Below are positions 61,670 to 64,000 of a stretch of 64,000 nucleotides of DNA, piece after piece. Below the pieces are notes generated by a model. The model saw only the letters and a program-made list of their open reading frames with translations, was not told the origin of the DNA and did not search any database. The stretch spans positions 1 through 64,000 of the forward strand of contig VFGY01000026.1 in the NCBI GenBank assembly GCA_009392195.1. Reading direction: 5' to 3'. The position numbers and the translations under genes are program-made. This DNA is from SAR202 cluster bacterium. GTDB taxonomy: Bacteria; Chloroflexota; Dehalococcoidia; Lucifugimonadales; OSU-TB39. Numbering within the stretch: position 1 is the first letter of the stretch; every line of letters starts with the position of its first letter.

Positions 61670-61873
61670 TTATTCTACATTAAACCTACGGCGGAACCTT
61701 TCAACTCTACCTTCCGTATCTACAATCCTTTGCTCACCACTGTAAAAAGGATGACATTTATTGCATAATTCAACTTTCAATTCTTGCTTTGTTGAACCAG
61801 TTATCTGAACTGTTCCGCAAGAACAAATTATCTTGGCATCATTATAATATTTTGGATGTATATCCGACTTCAT
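61670..61873 (-). CDS. rpmE: 50S ribosomal protein L31 (zinc-type)
   Basis: MKSDIHPKYYNDAKIICSCG...VELCNKCHPFYSGEQRIVDTEGRVERFRRRF; cysteines retained. Confidence 0.95.
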   Translation of the reverse strand: MKSDIHPKYYNDAKIICSCGTVQITGSTKQELKVELCNKCHPFYSGEQRIVDTEGRVERFRRRFNVE

Positions 61874-61885
61874 ATTGCAAATCCT

Positions 61886-62137
61886 CTAAGAATAAACGCT
61901 TACTCTTTTTTTATCTCTTGATAATTTTTCAAATTTTATAGTACCGTCAATCATACTAAATAAAGTATGATCTCTTCCTATACCAACATTATTTCCAGGA
62001 TAAATCTTGGTTCCTCTCTGCCTAACAATTATCGAACCTGCTTTAGCAAATTGTGAGTCGTATATCTTAACCCCTAGTCTCTGCCCACGACTATCCCTTC
62101 CATTCCTTGTACTTCCTCCACCTTTTTTATGAGCCAT
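61886..62137 (-). CDS. rpmA: 50S ribosomal protein L27
   Basis: [26 protein letters not shown]...[27 protein letters not shown]. Confidence 0.97.
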   Translation of the reverse strand: MAHKKGGGSTRNGRDSRGQRLGVKIYDSQFAKAGSIIVRQRGTKIYPGNNVGIGRDHTLFSMIDGTIKFEKLSRDKKRVSVYS

Positions 62138-62157
62138 TACTACACCTTCCTAATATT

Positions 62158-62493
62158 TCAATCTTTATTAATACTGTCTATTTTAAGTTCAGTAAAATAT
62201 TGCCTATGCCCTTTTTTAATTCTATACCTAACCTTGGGTTTGTACTTAAACACAATCTTTTTAGGCAACCTTCCTTGATCCAAAGCTTGAGCTGTTACAG
62301 AAGCTCCATCAACAAAAGGCATTCCTACCTTCGGCTTACCTTTTTCATTAACGAACAAGACTTTGTCTAATTTAATAGAATCACCAGGTTCACAATCTAA
62401 TTTTTCAACTTTAATCACATCACCGGGCTCAACAAGGTATTGCTTACCCCCAGTTTCAACAATAGCATAATTTTCCACTTGTAAATCCTCCAA
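62158..62493 (-). CDS. rplU: 50S ribosomal protein L21
   Basis: [24 protein letters not shown]...[27 protein letters not shown]. Confidence 0.96.
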   Translation of the reverse strand: MEDLQVENYAIVETGGKQYLVEPGDVIKVEKLDCEPGDSIKLDKVLFVNEKGKPKVGMPFVDGASVTAQALDQGRLPKKIVFKYKPKVRYRIKKGHRQYFTELKIDSINKD

Positions 62494-62501
62494 AAGACAT
62501 T

Positions 62502-63425
62502 TTACTTAGCATATTGTCCTTGGTCAACTTCCACATTAATCACTTTTTTGGGACGCCAAGCCCCCAAAACATCATCAAATTCAATTATACCAATAAATCG
62601 ATTATTCTTCGAATATATTCGACTTATTTCTTTAGGCCTACCTAAAGGAATTTCAGGAGACACAAAAACAGGCCGTCCATTTAATATATCTTCCTCAAAT
62701 TTAGTACTTATAACTATTTTAGGTAAATGCGTGATAGCAGAATCTATATCCATAATTATATCAGCCCATTTACATTCATCAAATATTTTTTCTATTGAAT
62801 AATAATCAACGGAATTTCCTATATGAAAAGAACCGTGCTTCAAACGCGTTAGTGCCTCCAAATAAGCACCCATACCTAATTTTATGCCTAAGTCATTCGC
62901 TAAAGACCGTACATAAAACCCTCTCCCACATTTAATCTTAATATCCAAAGAAGGATTATTCCACTCTAACAAAGATATCTCAAAGACTTTAACTAATCTT
63001 GGTTCTAATTCTAAAGTAACACCGTTTCTAGCCAGATCATAAAGACGTTTTCCATCAACCTTTATCGCGCTATACATTGGTGGTATCTGTTCTATATCAC
63101 CAATAAAAGATTCTAGGACCTTCATTATTTCTGCGGTAGATGGAATTTCATATCCACTCTTATCAGATACAACAACTCCTTCTTTATCAAACGTATCTGT
63201 TTGAATACCCAAATTTATAACTGCTCTGTAAGAACGATCTTGATTAATCAAATACTCTATTACCCTTGTCGCTTTCCCTACGCAAATAGGCAATACGCCT
63301 GAAGCTAGAGGATCCAATGTACCTGCATGACCTACTTTTTTTATACCCGTTAATCTTTTAATCGTACGAACAACATGGGTACTCGTAACCCCACAGGGCT
63401 TATTGATATTAAATATTCCATCCAT
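62502..63425 (-). CDS. truB: tRNA pseudouridine(55) synthase
   Basis: [60 protein letters not shown]-type motif ([16 protein letters not shown]). Confidence 0.96.
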   Translation of the reverse strand: MDGIFNINKPCGVTSTHVVRTIKRLTGIKKVGHAGTLDPLASGVLPICVGKATRVIEYLINQDRSYRAVINLGIQTDTFDKEGVVVSDKSGYEIPSTAEIMKVLESFIGDIEQIPPMYSAIKVDGKRLYDLARNGVTLELEPRLVKVFEISLLEWNNPSLDIKIKCGRGFYVRSLANDLGIKLGMGAYLEALTRLKHGSFHIGNSVDYYSIEKIFDECKWADIIMDIDSAITHLPKIVISTKFEEDILNGRPVFVSPEIPLGRPKEISRIYSKNNRFIGIIEFDDVLGAWRPKKVINVEVDQGQYAK

Positions 63426-63483
63426 TATTTATTTTTTCTCTATACTTATTACAATAGCAGGGCAAAAGATATTTGTTATGTCT

Positions 63484-63825
63484 TCAAAAAAGATCGTCAA
63501 TTTTTTTAGACAATAACGCACCTTCTTCAATAGAATTATCATCTAGAAACTCTAACGCTGGTATTTTCTTTAGATTGATTTTCTTTCTTAATAATCTTCT
63601 TATGAAATTACTAGCTGAATTCAATCCTTCTATCGCGTGCATTTTGTGTTCCGCTCCACCAAGATCTGTAACGTACACTCTAGCTAAACCAAGATCACGA
63701 GACGTTTCAACATTAACAACACTTATGGTAAAAGAAACTCTTGGGTCACTAATTTCTTGTGCAACAATTAAGCTAATTTCTTGCCGCAACAAAGCATTTA
63801 TCTTGTCAATTCGCTGATACATCAC
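63484..63825 (-). CDS. rbfA: ribosome-binding factor A
   Basis: RIDKINALLRQEISLIVAQEISDPRVSFTISVVNVETSRDLGLARVYV. Confidence 0.92.
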   Translation of the reverse strand: MMYQRIDKINALLRQEISLIVAQEISDPRVSFTISVVNVETSRDLGLARVYVTDLGGAEHKMHAIEGLNSASNFIRRLLRKKINLKKIPALEFLDDNSIEEGALLSKKIDDLF

Positions 63826-63854
63826 TTTTCATAAGGTTATTTCGATTACTTAAT

Positions 63855-64000
63855 TTAAGACTGAGCTTCAACTAATTTATGTGATTCTAAAACATCCCCT
63901 TGTTCTATTTCACTGAAACCTTCAACAACCATGCCTCCTTCCGTTCCTGCCCGTACTTGCTTTACATCATCCTTATAGTGCTTCAAACTGGAAATTGGCC
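63855..64000 (-). CDS. infB: translation initiation factor IF-2, C-terminal end (runs off window)
   Basis: Reverse strand reads ...QFEALKHYKDDVKQVRAGTEGGMVVEGFSEIEQGDVLESHKLVEAQS*, matching the IF-2 C-terminus (SLKHYKDDVKEVRxGxECGIxIxxFxDIKxGDxIE), upstream of rbfA. Confidence 0.88.
   Translation of the reverse strand, partial: PISSLKHYKDDVKQVRAGTEGGMVVEGFSEIEQGDVLESHKLVEAQS

Noticed and set aside
1-64000. CRISPR arrays, prophage, IS elements or defense islands
   Set aside because: No regularly spaced direct repeats, transposase/integrase, phage structural or known defense genes recognised; most genes are metabolic or housekeeping.

Overview
AT-rich 64 kb bacterial chromosomal window with dense gene packing. 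There is no rRNA and I recognise no CRISPR array, prophage or transposase. Gene content fits an uncultured marine-type Chloroflexota (SAR202/Dehalococcoidia-like); that placement is inference. Main blocks, in order: partial HU-like gene; FAD oxidoreductase / lactate permease / PFK cluster; hemW, holA, clpC, tRNA-Asn; SDR and FAH-family enzyme; hrcA and groESL with a variant CIRCE operator; tRNA-Gln; MoxR/DUF58/DUF4129 cluster; catabolic cluster (DAO, TPP-dependent E1 alpha/beta, SDR, class III aminotransferase, threonine synthase, HIBADH-like); an alternative complex III (ACIII) operon with split ActB and rearranged NrfD subunits, behind a consensus-like promoter; oligopeptide-type ABC transporter without a substrate-binding protein; nitroreductase, prs, secA plus a coupled unknown gene, valS, coaBC, coaX; a highly structured, terminator-ended RNA just upstream of a ThiF/MoeB-like E1 and a 2OG-Fe(II)-oxygenase-like gene; two paralogous amidohydrolases; zinc-ribbon/PH protein, DnaJ-like; cobalamin adenosyltransferase and his genes with an inserted methyltransferase; DUF1385, rpmE, rpmA, rplU, truB, rbfA, infB (partial). 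The most interesting candidates for follow-up are the structured RNA at 50392-50546, the unusual ACIII operon, and the variant CIRCE/HrcA pair. All assignments are from reading motifs by eye; no searches were run.
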